Translations under genes and position numbers: made by a program
Assembly: GCA_015680685.1 (NCBI GenBank)
Contig: MNCI01018082.1
Coordinates: 545,666-609,665, forward strand
Direction of reading: 5' to 3'
DNA length: 64,000 nucleotides
Source: Gnetum montanum
Taxonomy: Eukaryota > Streptophyta > Gnetopsida > Gnetales > Gnetaceae
The notes under the pieces: model-generated
Told to the model about the DNA's origin: nothing
Seen by the model: the letters and a program-made list of their open reading frames with translations, nothing else
Database searches by the model: none
In this document: positions 1 to 11,607 of the stretch, in pieces
Layout: the number at the start of each line of letters is the position of its first letter
How positions within the stretch are numbered: position 1 is the first letter of the stretch

Positions 1-910
1 CTATGAAAAGGTGAAGGAGATGAGGATTCCCACTAGGGTAACCCTCACAATTCAGTTTCCATCCCAAGAATAGTTCATGAAGGACTTGATGATGTACAGT
101 TTATTATTTTTCTTAGGAATGAGGTTTTTGTCCTATTACACCTTATGTTAAATAGGAATTTTCCTCAAAAAAAGATTTCTTTTGAATGTAAAAATTCAAT
201 GAGAATTTTAGTATGTTTCAGTTCTAAAATGAGGCATAAATTTCTTTGAGTTTTTAAGGGGGCAGAAATGTTGGCACATTTGGCCATTCCATGGAACAGT
301 TGAAATATTTTATTGGAAGAATCTATGGTTGTAAATGCACAAGTAAATTTCAGCTTTAGTGTTGAAGGTTGGGTGTTTTTAGGGAAGTAATTCACTGGTG
401 AAGAATTTGATGTTGAAGCCTTCTAAATATAAGATAAAGGTGCCAAATTATCTCTTTATTAAAATCAGAAATTAGTACTATGGCAAGGAAGGAAGTATGT
501 TATTCATGTGAAATCATTAAGTTGCAGATCCTGGTTATCAAAACCTAGATATATCCTTAAGATAATATTTGAAACTCCTTGCAAGACAAAATCAAAAATG
601 TAACAAAACCAGCAACACCTTCGTCATTTTGAAGATTATGTAGAAGAAAGGAAAATCAACATCCACCGTATACTATACCTGCTGAAGAGAAAAATAGTGG
701 AGATAAGGAAAACAGTGAAAGTAGAGAAGACTGCGTTGCAAGAAAATGTGCAACACCACTCACCGCGATGTTCACCCTGGCGCAGACGGACATCTTCACT
801 AAACGCAGGGATATTACTTCAAAACAAATTTTGGAACCCTCATTTGCGAAATACACGAGGAAAGGGGTTATGCCCTATTAAAACCCCGATTTGTTTTGCA
901 GGCCGTGGTA
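1..910. other. Unassigned flank left of element A
   Basis: No LTR, known retroelement protein or RNA gene is recognisable here. The first 600 bases are AT-rich with no convincing long frame. Positions 639-881 on the plus strand form a short open frame that reads like protein (Glu/Lys-rich, then a stretch ending KYTRKGVMPY). It is richer in CpG than the surrounding transposon DNA and could be a piece of a host exon or another element. An overlapping frame is open as well, so coding status is uncertain. The block abuts a truncated LTR directly. Confidence 0.4.
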
Positions 911-1388
911 TTTTTTTTATCATCATTTACTATTCATGTTGTTAATGTGGAATGAGTACACGTTAATCACGAACATTTAAGTGTAACTATGTGGTAACCC
1001 AGTAGCATATCGAGTAGTGCTTTGAGTGATGTGAGCTTGGTAATCCCAAAAGTAGTACATGAAGTCTAAATGCGTATAGATGATTGGGAATGGATGCTCA
1101 TCGCACTTAGGCTAGCTTAGATCTCATTCTCTATTACCCATTAGCTTAATCAAGTTATCTCTTATTTTCCTTAGGAGAACCATAGTAGTAGGAACAACAT
1201 CATACACCTCACTCTAGACTAAACCATACGTGATAAAGCAATTACTAGTCCAAGTGGAAAGACAACAAACTATGATCAACGTATAACTGTCTAGGTGCCA
1301 TAACTAGTCCATCCACGGAGCTCGACTAGATCATGCGTACACACTTGTATTTGTATGGTTGAGCATAGGCATACCTCACCACTCATCA
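911..1388 (+). repeat. Element A 5' LTR, truncated on its left
   Basis: From about 911 the sequence matches the right part of the A 3' LTR (about 17555-18025), including the TTTACTATTC, GTAATCCC and CACCTCACTCTAGACTAAACC stretches. It ends with the LTR terminus ACTCATCA at 1381-1388, directly before the primer site. The left ~400 bases expected from the 868 bp 3' LTR, with the palindromic words and TATA box, are missing and replaced by unrelated sequence. Confidence 0.8.
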
Positions 1389-1389
1389 T

Positions 1390-1407
1390 TGGCATTGTTG
1401 CTAGGGA
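1390..1407 (+). other. Primer-binding site of A (tRNA-Asp type, worn)
   Basis: TGGCATTGTTGCTAGGGA follows the LTR end after one base. It resembles the tRNA-Asp complement used by Athila-group elements (TGGCGCCGTTGCCGGGGA) with four differences. The B copy, at 11589-11606, is closer to that form. Confidence 0.75.
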
Positions 1408-1510
1408 TGGTGTTAGTTATATTATATAAGATCACTATAACAAGGTATTAATGATATATTCTTCAGATAAAGAAATTAAATTAAATTTAAGTCACACACA
1501 ATTCATGACA

Positions 1511-3878
1511 ATGTCTGTTTCACAAGACAATGATAACAAAACATCTAGTGAGGCAGTTCATTGGAGAACCAACAAAATTTATGATGAAGAAGAAGTTTGG
1601 TGTACTCAATCTTATGTAGGAGTTTCATATGTTCATAGACACCCCAACGATACTCAAGGACTTTTCTCATCCAACTTCGACATCTCTAATGAAGATGGGA
1701 CATTCCCTAGAACAAGGGGGCCCGTAAGGCCTAGGACCTTCTCAATGGATAACAAGAGTACATCAGGGGATGATTGGGAGACTTACAAAATTTATGAAGA
1801 GTATTCTAGTTTCCTTTCTTCCTCTACTCTTTCAACATCAAATTGTGACACAAATGACCATTCCTTAAGGGGTCGACTTAGAAATAGAAATCAAACCCAC
1901 AAGCAAAATTAGGAATGCCAACATGAACATAGACAATATCATCCCAACTCATGAAATCAAAACCTATTTAGTGATGATAAACCCCTACTGGCCACTAAGA
2001 GCCTAATGTATATAACAGAGGCCATTCAGATATCCCATAGGCATTGCAAGGAAAGCCATTTACCTAGGCTTGATTTAAACAACTTTTCTAAGTTCTTGGG
2101 CAGCTATGATTTAGATCTGCAACACCATTTACAAGCCTTCTATGATGCCTATGTATGAAAAAACGTTGAGAATGTGTGGAAAAGGCCTAAGATCTTCCCT
2201 ATGATACTCATTGGCTAAGCAAAAGTGTGGTACAGGTCTTTAAAACCAAATTCAATTCACCATTGGCCTACAATGGTAAAACTCTTCAATGAGAGATATC
2301 AAACATGTGCAAGAGTGTTAACCTTGAGGAGACAAATCCAAGAGTGGAAACAAGGGTAACATGAACCCTTGGACATGGCCTTAGAAAGATATTACTCTTT
2401 GTTAAACAAATGCCCAGGCCATGGATTCTCCGAGGAAAGGCTAATGTGTCACATCATGGATGGGCTCTATAATAAAATGAGGGAGACCCTAGGGATGTAT
2501 GCCCTAGGTCAACTATATGAACTATGAACCCATTAATTCCAAGAGCTTATTAAGTGGGTAGAAAAAGAAGAAGGAGAAATAGCCAAATGGGAGAATGTTG
2601 AAAAATCTCAACAGGACCAAACTCTTAAAATAACAAAGGTCCATAATCATGAAGAAGAGAAATCAACTCACCTCAAGGGGGTAAAACTGTCCCCACCTTT
2701 TCCAATACTAAAATCACTAGATGAAATCAAGACAAAGATCAACAAGATGACAGAGTGGATGCATGAAAAATGTGGAGAATATGTAGACATTATTAGAGGT
2801 AAATCCACACGAGATAACATTGATGACCAAAACAAACAGAGGATACCAAACCTAGAAATAGGATAGAACATCATTCAACAATTAAAAAGAAGGGCTGAAG
2901 AAAATAAGGATAGGGGCTCAACTACAAATCATAAGTATCAATGCAATGTTTGCCTGTACGATCACCTAAAAGGCCAGTGCCAAATCTTGTCACACCTACA
3001 TGAGCATTGGTGAAAAATGCTACATCCTGATTTCATAAAAAAGTACTATGCTCAACCACAATGGCAAAACCCTCAGTTGTGAGGGAGACCATCACCAAAC
3101 TAGCCTCACCCTTTGTATCACTTGAAACCAAGTGCTTATTATGTTCAACACCCTGTTTCTCCAACTAGATCAACATCCTCTACTTCACCTCATCATTATC
3201 ACTCTCCTGAGTATCATCAACCCATGTCCTCTCCTATGGGATCACCACCTCTTGTTCCTTACGCTCCTCCTTACTCTCAATATTCTCCTTCTTCACCTCC
3301 TTCTGCATCACCACCAGTTGTACCAAAAGGTATTGCACCATAGCACCAACCAATGAACATTACTTGTGCTGCTACTATCAACAGTAGTTGGAGTCCTCCA
3401 CAATGTTGGAAGCATCCTTTCTTTAGGTGTGGCCATAGAAGGAGATAGCACAGTTCTAAAACCACTACATTCTCTAACTTAGCACAAACTCAACACTGTG
3501 ATGCACCTTTCTCTTCAAACTCAACACCCTTTGTTACCTTATCCAAGCCACCAATTAATACTCCAACAACCATGTGGCCTAATGAATCTAACAACATGAG
3601 GAGACATATCGATCCTTGTATACCATCTTATGGTCATGGATGCCATAGTGGGTTAGCTTCTTATCACATGACCACATCTTATAATTTTCCCCACTACCTA
3701 CTTTAATCAAGTGTGTGAATCCCAATTTAGGTACATTCCTACCACTACACCAAAAGACACCCAGTGGTTTGGATATGACTGGACCCCAATGTTTCCAACA
3801 TGCATGGATCCTAACTTTCCATTTATTAATTCTTACCATGATCAAAGGTTTAGTCATGGGGGATATCCCCCATTCTAA
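1511..3878 (+). pseudogene. Element A Gag (decayed)
   Basis: Gag forms the virus-like particle and binds the element RNA. The start at 1511 was chosen because it aligns residue for residue with the B Gag start, both 20 residues up to a shared VHWRT. In order it has an acidic N-terminus, a retrotransposon Gag core around 2260-2540 (including HEPLDMALERYYSLLN and GHGFSEERLM), a charged linker, a zinc-knuckle-like CNVCLYDHLKGQC near 2944-2985, and a Pro/Ser/Tyr-rich tail ending GGYPPF at the stop. The knuckle spacing is C-x2-C-x3-H-x4-C, one residue shorter than the classic form. Several in-frame stops and a one-base frame slip near 3700 break it. No protease follows. Confidence 0.8.
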
Positions 3879-3982
3879 CAAGTTGAATTAGTAAATGTTT
3901 TTCCTTTTCTTTGGTTTTACAATTTTTTATTTTTCAATTTTTGTTTTCTAATTTCCCATTTTTCAATTTGCCATTTTATCTT
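3879..3982 (+). other. T-rich spacer after A Gag, end of the left half of A
   Basis: This is a run of TTTTTCAATTTT-like sequence following the Gag stop. The same spacer follows Gag in B (9360-9483, reversed) and pol in C (42240-42430, reversed). It breaks off at the B LTR. Confidence 0.7.
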
Positions 3983-4808
3983 TAATGAGTGGTGAGGTAT
4001 CCCTACACTCAACCATACGAATACAAGCATTACACGCGTGATCTGGTAGAACTCCGCAGATGGACTAGTTATGGCATCTAGACAGTTAGCCTTAGGTCAC
4101 AGTTCGTTGTCCTCCCACCTGGACTAGTATTAGCTTTGTCATGTATAGTTTAGTCCAGAGTGAGGTGTATGATGTGGTTTCTAATTTAACGCTACTCCTG
4201 AAGGCAATGAAAAGTAATATTCACTAATCTAGCAGAGAGAGGGTGAGAGAACCTAAACTAGCCTAAGTGCGATGAGCATCTATTCCTTGATTATCCATAC
4301 ACATCTTGGACTTTGTGCATGACTACCACTGGGATTACCAAGTGTAGATCCTAGGTATACTATTGGGTTACCAAGTAGTCACACTTAAATGATCGTAATC
4401 AAGTCGTATTCATTCCGCGTTTTAACATGAGATAAGGGTGAAAAAGACTAACTAGGAAAGTAGTAAATAACAATTAATTAAATAATTAAGCTAAGTGAAT
4501 GCTACAATCATGAAGTAATCTTGATCTTTGTTGTCGGTCATGTGCGTGTCCAAGTACATCACACTTGAATAAGGATGTTGTACAATTACAATCACCACAC
4601 TGCGGGCATACACTGGGAAATAATTCTAACTCTAAGAAGGAAAAACTGTAAGAGTTTGGGTAGGGAACTAAGAACTAACTCCTAAAACTCATCTATTTAC
4701 CTCTTATTTATAGATGAGGATACAGGCCATATCATGTATGTGATATCGTGGGTTGGGCTGTGATATCACGTACGCGATATCGCGGTCGCCCCAAATGACG
4801 ACTCATCA
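3983..4808 (-). repeat. Element B 3' LTR
   Basis: On the minus strand it begins TGATGAGTCG at 4808 and ends near 3983. Near its start it carries the GATATC palindromic words (about 4733-4785). A TATAAATA box lies on the minus strand at 4712-4705. It matches the 5' LTR at 11608-12435. Confidence 0.9.
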
Positions 4809-4820
4809 TACCCCCATGAC
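4809..4820 (-). other. Polypurine tract of B
   Basis: The minus strand reads GTCATGGGGGTA immediately before the LTR. The same CATGGGGGTA precedes the 3' LTRs of A (17148-17157) and C (19135-19144), so it is the likely plus-strand primer. Confidence 0.75.
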
Positions 4821-4973
4821 TAAATGAAAACTCATCCTCGAGTTACAGTGATTACACAGTGGATAGGTATGAGATTATTAGATGGAGAAAATGGGATTAT
4901 GCCATAGTGTGGAATGAAAACAAAATGAAGACACAACACAAAGAATGTTCTACATCTACAAAATTTTTGAAAC

Positions 4974-7751
4974 TCATGTAGTTCCTGGTGGCGCTGGCTT
5001 CTCCATTGGTGCTTTCCATTTGTCTTGTCCTCTAGGTTTTGAGACTTGATGGCATTGAAGTATGACTAGAGATTCTCCTCTTCAATCCAAGGGTCTTGTG
5101 ACATCCATGCTAATGTTCCAATTTTTGATGGGGTTGGCACTTCCCACGGATAGGGTAGTTGCGGAAACATTTGATTGGCTTTGACGTACGAAGCCACGAA
5201 CATCTGTCGTTCCTCCTCATAGGCTCTAGCTTTATCATTTTACTCTTGAAAATCTGCTAGCCATCAAGCCAAATCTGCTACGACACCCTTTTGGCCTTGG
5301 TAGCTTACCTTTACCACCTCAAATTCAGAATTTGCAACTTCTAGTTTTTCCAACAGCTTCTTGCGTTCTGCAAATTCTGCTTCATATTTGGTGTGGGTGG
5401 TTGCTACCTACTGCTCAAGCTCTATCCTTAGGAACCCAACTATTAACATGGGAAGGTTGACATACCACAGGTTTGCCAACTCCATATATTCTATTAAATC
5501 CTGAATCTGCAAGTCCCGGCTCTTAACTTTCGCTTGGTGGGAAAAGGCATATGTGTTCAATATGGCTCACCAATCAGTGTGTTGAGCACTGATAGTATTG
5601 ATGTGGGCCTTGGACATATGGATCTCCTTCTCAAGGATCTATTTGTACATCCCCACCTGATCTCAGAAGTGCTCCTTCAGCTTCACATGTCGTTTAGCCT
5701 CATTTTTCCACGCACTTATTTCAATGGCTTTCGTTTGACGAATTGCGCATACCTCCTCCATTGAGAGGGTTTGGTTCTCCCTAAGTAAATGACTTATGTC
5801 TTTGTTGACCTGGATGAATTGTTCTCGCAACTAATGAAAGTGTTCCTCGAGAACATTCTTCTGCTTTTCCATAGTAGTCAACCGAAGGTTGTCGGCAGCA
5901 AGCTATTTATTTTCTTCTTGTAAGGCGTTGAGTGCTTTAAGATGTGCATGATTTTGCGCCTGTGCTATGGAGGCATCCCAAATAATCTTCTCTTTTTCAT
6001 CAGCCACTTTTTTATTCTGCTATTAGCTTTTTTAGTTTCTCTGTTCTAAAATTATCTAGCTAGTCTATGGGAAAAAATTGCAAAGGATCCCGGTGTGCTG
6101 CTTGTAGGGCCACAAGCTATTCTTGCAATTTCTGCACTTCTACTTCTGCATGCTTGGCCCTCACTCCTACTAAGACCAACTTCCTGTTTGTGGAAATGAG
6201 GTCTGATTGAATTACTGTAACATCCTGAGGGATGTCAAACAGTGACGTCATTACTAGCCCTATTTGAAGCAATCGATCCTCATGTTCCATAGGAGTCATT
6301 GAGGTTTCGACCAAAGTTTGAGCATCTTGTGCTCCTATGAGATCTGCCAGTGGCATAATAGGTACATTGAATGATTTCTTGATGTGATCTATAACCACTT
6401 CTACATCTCCCGTGGCATTTTGGTGTTGCATGACCACCACAGTGGCCCCTTCACTAGTTTCTAACTGCACCTGGAAAGATTCCACGTTTCTTGAGATCTG
6501 TTGTAACCATCTACTCTCCCCTCCTCCTGTGTGAACAGATACTTCACCCCTTGTGCGATACAAAGAAATAGTGAGCTGAATGGCATAATCAATGACGCAG
6601 AAGAGGTTTGCATCATCATGAATTCCCCAACTAACCATCTCAGCGATGGCCCTGAGATGGCTCATCGATGATCTGTAGTCTTGCAACAGTGGAGGTGGAT
6701 CCTGGCCTATGCCAGGCCTTGCTTCCTATTATTGGCTGGGACTTGTACTTGAAGGTTGATTGGGTCCTGCAAGTTGAGTTGTAGTTGTTCTAGCTGCTTT
6801 TTCTTCTTCTTCTTCCTGTCCTAGCATCTCGCCAGTGATTTTCCTTAGAGTTGGCGACTTTAACAATTCAGCGTATGAAGCAGTCTGAGCTTTTCAGAGG
6901 ACATCATTGGTGTACCCCCAGATACCAGCATGTCAACAAAGCTTTCTGATAAGACAAGGGAAAGGAAGTGCCATCTTCCCTGTCTTCAATTCCTCAAACC
7001 GCCTCAAGATCTCTGTTAAATATAGATGGGGTATGTTAGCATTAACCTTTCCCATCAGCACTGCACATCCTCTAGGCGCATACATTGATATTCTTTTTAT
7101 GTCCTTTGTGGGGAAGAGGTGATATGTTCCAATTTTAAAGTAAATCCTCTCTTTCGTCATCAACTCACCAAATGTTTTATCTCTACCATAAGCCCTTTCC
7201 AACCAATCTCGTCGCACATCAGGGTCTAAACGGGTGGATAACTGAGCAACTTTGGACCCTGTATTTGGAAGGTTTAACACTTCTAAAATGTCTTGTGTGG
7301 AGAAATCAACTGTCACACCACAAATGTTGATAGTAGTACCTTGCTCTCTATTGTGCCAAAACTGGTACATCTTCCCTAGGTACCAAGCACCACTTTCAGA
7401 GAGGGTAGGCCATAAGGGAGATCCTTTGAGATGATCCCTAATGGCCTTAGGAGTGAACTCTACAAAAGATTCAAAGTTTAACTCCACAATCGCCATAGCG
7501 AATGTGGGCTTTTCATGGATGGCCTGAACACAATCTTGGGGCAACATGAGATGTTGTCCCTGTTCAAGCGCTACTATAGCTCCTCCTTCTGCCTACCTGG
7601 ACTTTACGGTAGGAGGGTCCTCTTGATGAATACTAAACAATTTCTCTTCCTATTTTGTATGTTGTCTGGTAGGATCTTGTCTTCCACCTCTCCAAGATCA
7701 TTTGCTTCCACCTTAAGTAGGACCATCCTATTGTCCACATTTCAGGGCCAT
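4974..7751 (-). pseudogene. Element B ORF2: Transposase_32-like domain plus coiled coil (decayed)
   Basis: This is a single 925-codon frame from ATG (7751) to TGA, interrupted only by stops. Codons about 65-275 resemble the family annotated as 'putative plant transposon protein' (Transposase_32). Recognisable pieces are VTVDFSTQDILEVLNLP, FKIGTYHLFPTKD, GCAVLMGKVNANIPHLYLTE and LPFPCLIRKLC. Next come an acidic low-complexity linker, a second conserved block (DDANLFCVIDYAIQLT, FDIPQDVTV) and a long Glu/Lys/Leu-rich coiled-coil C-terminus. It occupies the slot that holds the env-like gene in Athila elements, but I see no signal peptide or clear membrane segment. Its function is unknown. It has its own upstream promoter-like region. 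Copies occur in A and C. Confidence 0.75.
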
Positions 7752-9483
7752 TTTCAATCACACAGGGCCAAGCATTAGTAAGGTTGTTTTTGAAATTAAG
7801 TTATACCTTACTACTTACCTTAATTAATTAATTTTTTTATCTTTGTTTGATCTTTCCTGAAAGATTATAATAATGAGTCCTGTGACTCAGGTGGTTTTTT
7901 CAATTTTAGATTCCCAGTATACCTAGGGATTAAATGATTTTTGGGCACAATTATTCTAAGTGTTATAGCTAATTACCCTAGATGATGTCCTTTGGGAGTT
8001 GATAAATTCCAAAAAAGTTAGGTGCTTTTCTGCAGATGTCCCTCCCCCACGACTAAGCTGAACACTTCGGGTTTAAGCAGGTTCAGACGGAATTAAAATC
8101 GGAGTACCAACGAGCGAGATCAAGGTTGAAAAGAAAAGGTGTCACACTCGTGAGTCATAGAGAAAATTTGAAAAACTCCCCCACGTGAATGACAAGAAAT
8201 GATGCTAAGTGTTGTGGGGAGGTCGCCTATTTATAGGGTTGGAGGGATGCGATATCGTGTATGATACATCGCGTACATGATATCACGGCCTATTGATGTT
8301 TTAGGCTCGAGGAAAAAATTGAATTTTTAGGGGGCTTTTTTGGAAAATAAAATATGAAAGCAAGGACATGTGGCACATGTTAAAGGTTGCTAGGGTAATT
8401 CCATTAAATTGAAAGGCACAATTAATTATGATGGTGTGAATTTTATCAATAAAACCTCATATGGGAAAAAAAGGCTATGTAATGGTACATAGGAATGTTG
8501 AAATTTAGAGGGATAATAGTAATAGGAAAATAATGTTATGAAAAATTATGTTGAGAGTAAGAAATGGTGTGTGTGAGCGATGTCATAAGTGAAGATTACA
8601 AAATATTACACAAGTGGATCCTCCCCAAAGCAGGTTCCAACCTATAATGCCCTTGTGTAACCACACTTAAAGTGTCCGTGGGCACTAGAAGGGTTAAATG
8701 TAATCCGCACTGACTCCACAAAACACACACATGTAATTATCACCAGAATGAGGTAAGAATTCTATGTTACACACAAGATGAGCTACAATTACAAGAATAG
8801 TGAGATGAGACGAACTATAGAAAGGGATTGTAGAGATTGGGACATGAGGTAACTGACCCAGGGCACATTGAATCCTACTTGTAAAGCATGATTAATGTGT
8901 CATTAACTCATCATTCCAAGATCAAGAGCAAGTCCATTCCTCTAATCAGTGACATTGCATTATTTCATCCCATGATGAGCAACTATGAGAGTACCATAAC
9001 AACAAGGCGTACGATCACTTGGCGTTTTGTTCAAGGGAGGAGTGATTTTTGTTTTGTGGCACTTCCTTTTTCTTTTTCTTTTTCTTTTCTTCTTTTTTTT
9101 TNTCCCCTTGATGTCACACCCTAATCATTCACTCTTGGTCCATCCTTCTTCATTCGGGGTACAATGAACACAAAATTAATTTTAAGTTTTAAAAATGTCA
9201 AGAATATCACTGTACCCTTGAACAAAACCTGTTATTTGTAGAATGGATGAGTGGGTGTAATGGGCTCACTATCCAAATAATTGATCGTCTGAGACTTGAT
9301 AACATAGAACAAACCTCAGCCAACAATCCACATGAGTGTTTTATTAGTAGAAAAGACTACTTGTAAAAAGAAAAAAATACCAAAAAGACAAAAAAATTAA
9401 AAAAAAGTTGAAAAATGAAAAACTAGAAAATAAAAATTGAAAAATTAAAGAAAATGAAAAATATTTATTAATCTTTCTTGTTA
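7752..9483 (-). other. Element B spacer between Gag and ORF2
   Basis: No pol sequence is present. From the Gag side it holds the T-rich spacer (9483-9360), a conserved noncoding stretch with a purine tract (9060-9110, with one N at 9102) and the internal promoter region (about 8300-8040). It ends with the sequence before the ORF2 start. The same order occurs in A (12436-14348) and in C (22228-23777 plus 41965-42480). Confidence 0.7.
8228..8285 (-). promoter_or_regulatory. Internal promoter of B ORF2
   Basis: On the minus strand there is a cluster of GATATC/GCGAT words (8285-8250, for example CACGATATCGC), then a TATAAATA box at 8235-8228, about 480 bases before the ORF2 start. Word cluster and box have the same order and similar spacing as in the B LTRs (words, then TATAAATA). 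The conserved downstream GTGGGGGAG stretches also occur in A. Confidence 0.65.
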
Positions 9484-11466
9484 TTAAAATGAGGGATATC
9501 CCCCATAACTAATCGGTTGAGGATGGCAAGGATTAATAAATGGAAAATGAGGATCCTTGCATGTTGGAAATATTGGGGCCCAGTCATACTTACCCCATCA
9601 GGGTTCACACACTTGATTATAATAAGCATAGTGGGGCAATTTATATGATGTAGTTCCTAGATAACGAGTTGACCCACTATGATATTTGGGACCGTTAGAT
9701 GGTATGCAAGGATTGGCATGTTGCCCTCCATGTCTATGTTCATTAGGTTGTATGATTCTTGGAGTATTAATTGGTGGCCCTAATGGAGGTACATGAGGTA
9801 TTGGGTTTGAAGATAAGGGTGCACCATAGGGTTGGACTTGTGCTGAGTTGGATGGTGCAGTCACCTCAGAATTGGGTTGTCCATTCTTACGGTCATGTTT
9901 AAAGAAGGGACGCTTTGGATGTTGAGGAGGCCTCTCACTGCTGTTGGTATTAGCAGCACAAGTAATGTTTGTGGGTTGTTTCGGTGGTGTAGACACCTTA
10001 GGAACAATTGGTGGCAATGTAGAAGGGGGGAAAGGATGAGAATGTTGAAAATGAGGAGAAGTGTAGGATACACAAGGTGGTGGTTGTGTTGAAGGCATGG
10101 GGTGATAGTATTGAGGAGAATGGTATTGTGGTGATATAAAGTGTGTTGGCCCAATTGGAGAAACAGGATGTTGAACAAGATAAGCGTTTGGGTTCAGATG
10201 ATACGAAGGATGTCTCCAATTTAGTGGTGGTATCCCCCACGACTGGGATTGTTACCACTATGATCAAACACAGTATCTCTGTACGAACTCTGGATGTAAT
10301 GTATTTTCGCAATGCTCATGTTAATGTAACAATATTGGGCATTGGCCCTTGGGGTGATCATACAGGCATATGTTGCATTCATATGTATGATTGGCAGTTG
10401 AGCTCTTATTTTCCTTATTCCTTCTTTCCGATCGTCTAATGTTTTGTCTTGCTTCTTGGGTTGTCAAAACTCTATCTCCAATGATATCGATGCATTCTCC
10501 ACACTTTTTATACGTCCATTCCAACATCTTATTGATCCTTGCCTTGAATTCTTCTAATGTTTGTTGTATTGGAAAAGATGATTCTTTCTCCTTGTGATAG
10601 GTTGATCTCTCCTTTTTATGATCATGGACCTTTGTTAAGTTGATATTTTGGTCCCATTGATGTTTTTCAACACTCTCCCATCTAGCCAATTCTCCTTCTT
10701 CGTTTGCTACCCACCTAATAAGCTCTTAGATTTGATGGATTCGTAATTCGTATAGTTGACCTTGGGCATACATTCCTAAGGTCTCTCTTGTTTCATTACG
10801 TAGCCCATCAATGATATGGTACATTAGCCTTTCCTCAGAAAACCCATGGCCTAGATAGTTGTTTAATAATGCATAATATCTTTCTAACGCCATGTCCAAG
10901 GGTTCATGGGGTTCTTGTTTCCATCCTTGGATTTGTTTCCTTAAGGCTGACACTCTTACGTAGGTTTGATATTTTTTGTTAAATACTTTTACCATTGTTG
11001 ACCAACGTCATATTGAATTTGGTTTTAACAATCTATACCATACTTTTGCTTGGCCAACGAGTGTCATAGGGAAGAGATTAAGTTTTTATCAACCATTATC
11101 AATGTTGTTCCATGCACAAGCATTGTAGAAGGCTTTTCAATGTTGATGAAGATCTAAGTCATAGCCTCCTGAGAAATTAGGGAAGTTGTTTAAATCAAGC
11201 CTAGGTAGACAGCTCTCTTTACGATGCCTACGAGAAATTCCAACAGCCTCTTGTATTTGCATTAGGCTTGTAGTGGCCAGTAGAGGTTCATCATCATCGA
11301 GTAAGTTATGCTTTCATGTGTTGGAATGACGTTGCTTTTGTTCATGTTTATAAGAAACCCCCACTTCAGGTTATGTACTCCAATCTTCATCATCATATAG
11401 TTCATTGGTTCTCCAATGAACTTCCTTACTAAGTATGGCATTACCATGATCTTGTAGAAGAGGCAT
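9484..11466 (-). pseudogene. Element B Gag (decayed, frame preserved)
   Basis: One 660-codon frame runs from ATG at 11466 to TAA at 9486-9484, broken only by stops. The Gag core (about 11000-10730) contains KVFNKKYQTYVRVSALRKQI, HEPLDMALERYYALL and GHGFSEERLMYHIIDGLRNE. The knuckle-like CNICLYDHPKGQC lies near 10370-10330. The tail is rich in Pro, Ser, His and Tyr and ends GGYPSF. It would assemble particles and package RNA, with the enzymes supplied by another element such as a C-type one. It is the best preserved Gag of this family in the window and fixes the start chosen for A. Confidence 0.82.
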
Positions 11467-11588
11467 GGTTGTGAAGTTGTGTGTGAAATTACATGTAAAT
11501 TTTAATAATTATTTCTTTCTAATAGATATCTCGTTAATTCCTTTACAGCAACCCTATATGATATAACTAATCTAGATAACTAGCACTG

Positions 11589-11606
11589 TCCCCGGCAATA
11601 GTGCCA
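11589..11606 (-). other. Primer-binding site of B (tRNA-Asp type)
   Basis: The minus strand reads TGGCACTATTGCCGGGGA one base after the LTR end. It differs from the Athila-type tRNA-Asp complement TGGCGCCGTTGCCGGGGA at three positions. This supports Athila affiliation. Confidence 0.8.
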
Positions 11607-11607
11607 A

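Noticed and set aside
3277-3881. Minus-strand frames opposite A Gag
   Set aside because: Opposite the Pro-rich Gag tail that is conserved in B; no independent support.
6907-7778. Plus-strand frames opposite B ORF2
   Set aside because: Shadows of the ORF2 frame, which is conserved on the minus strand.
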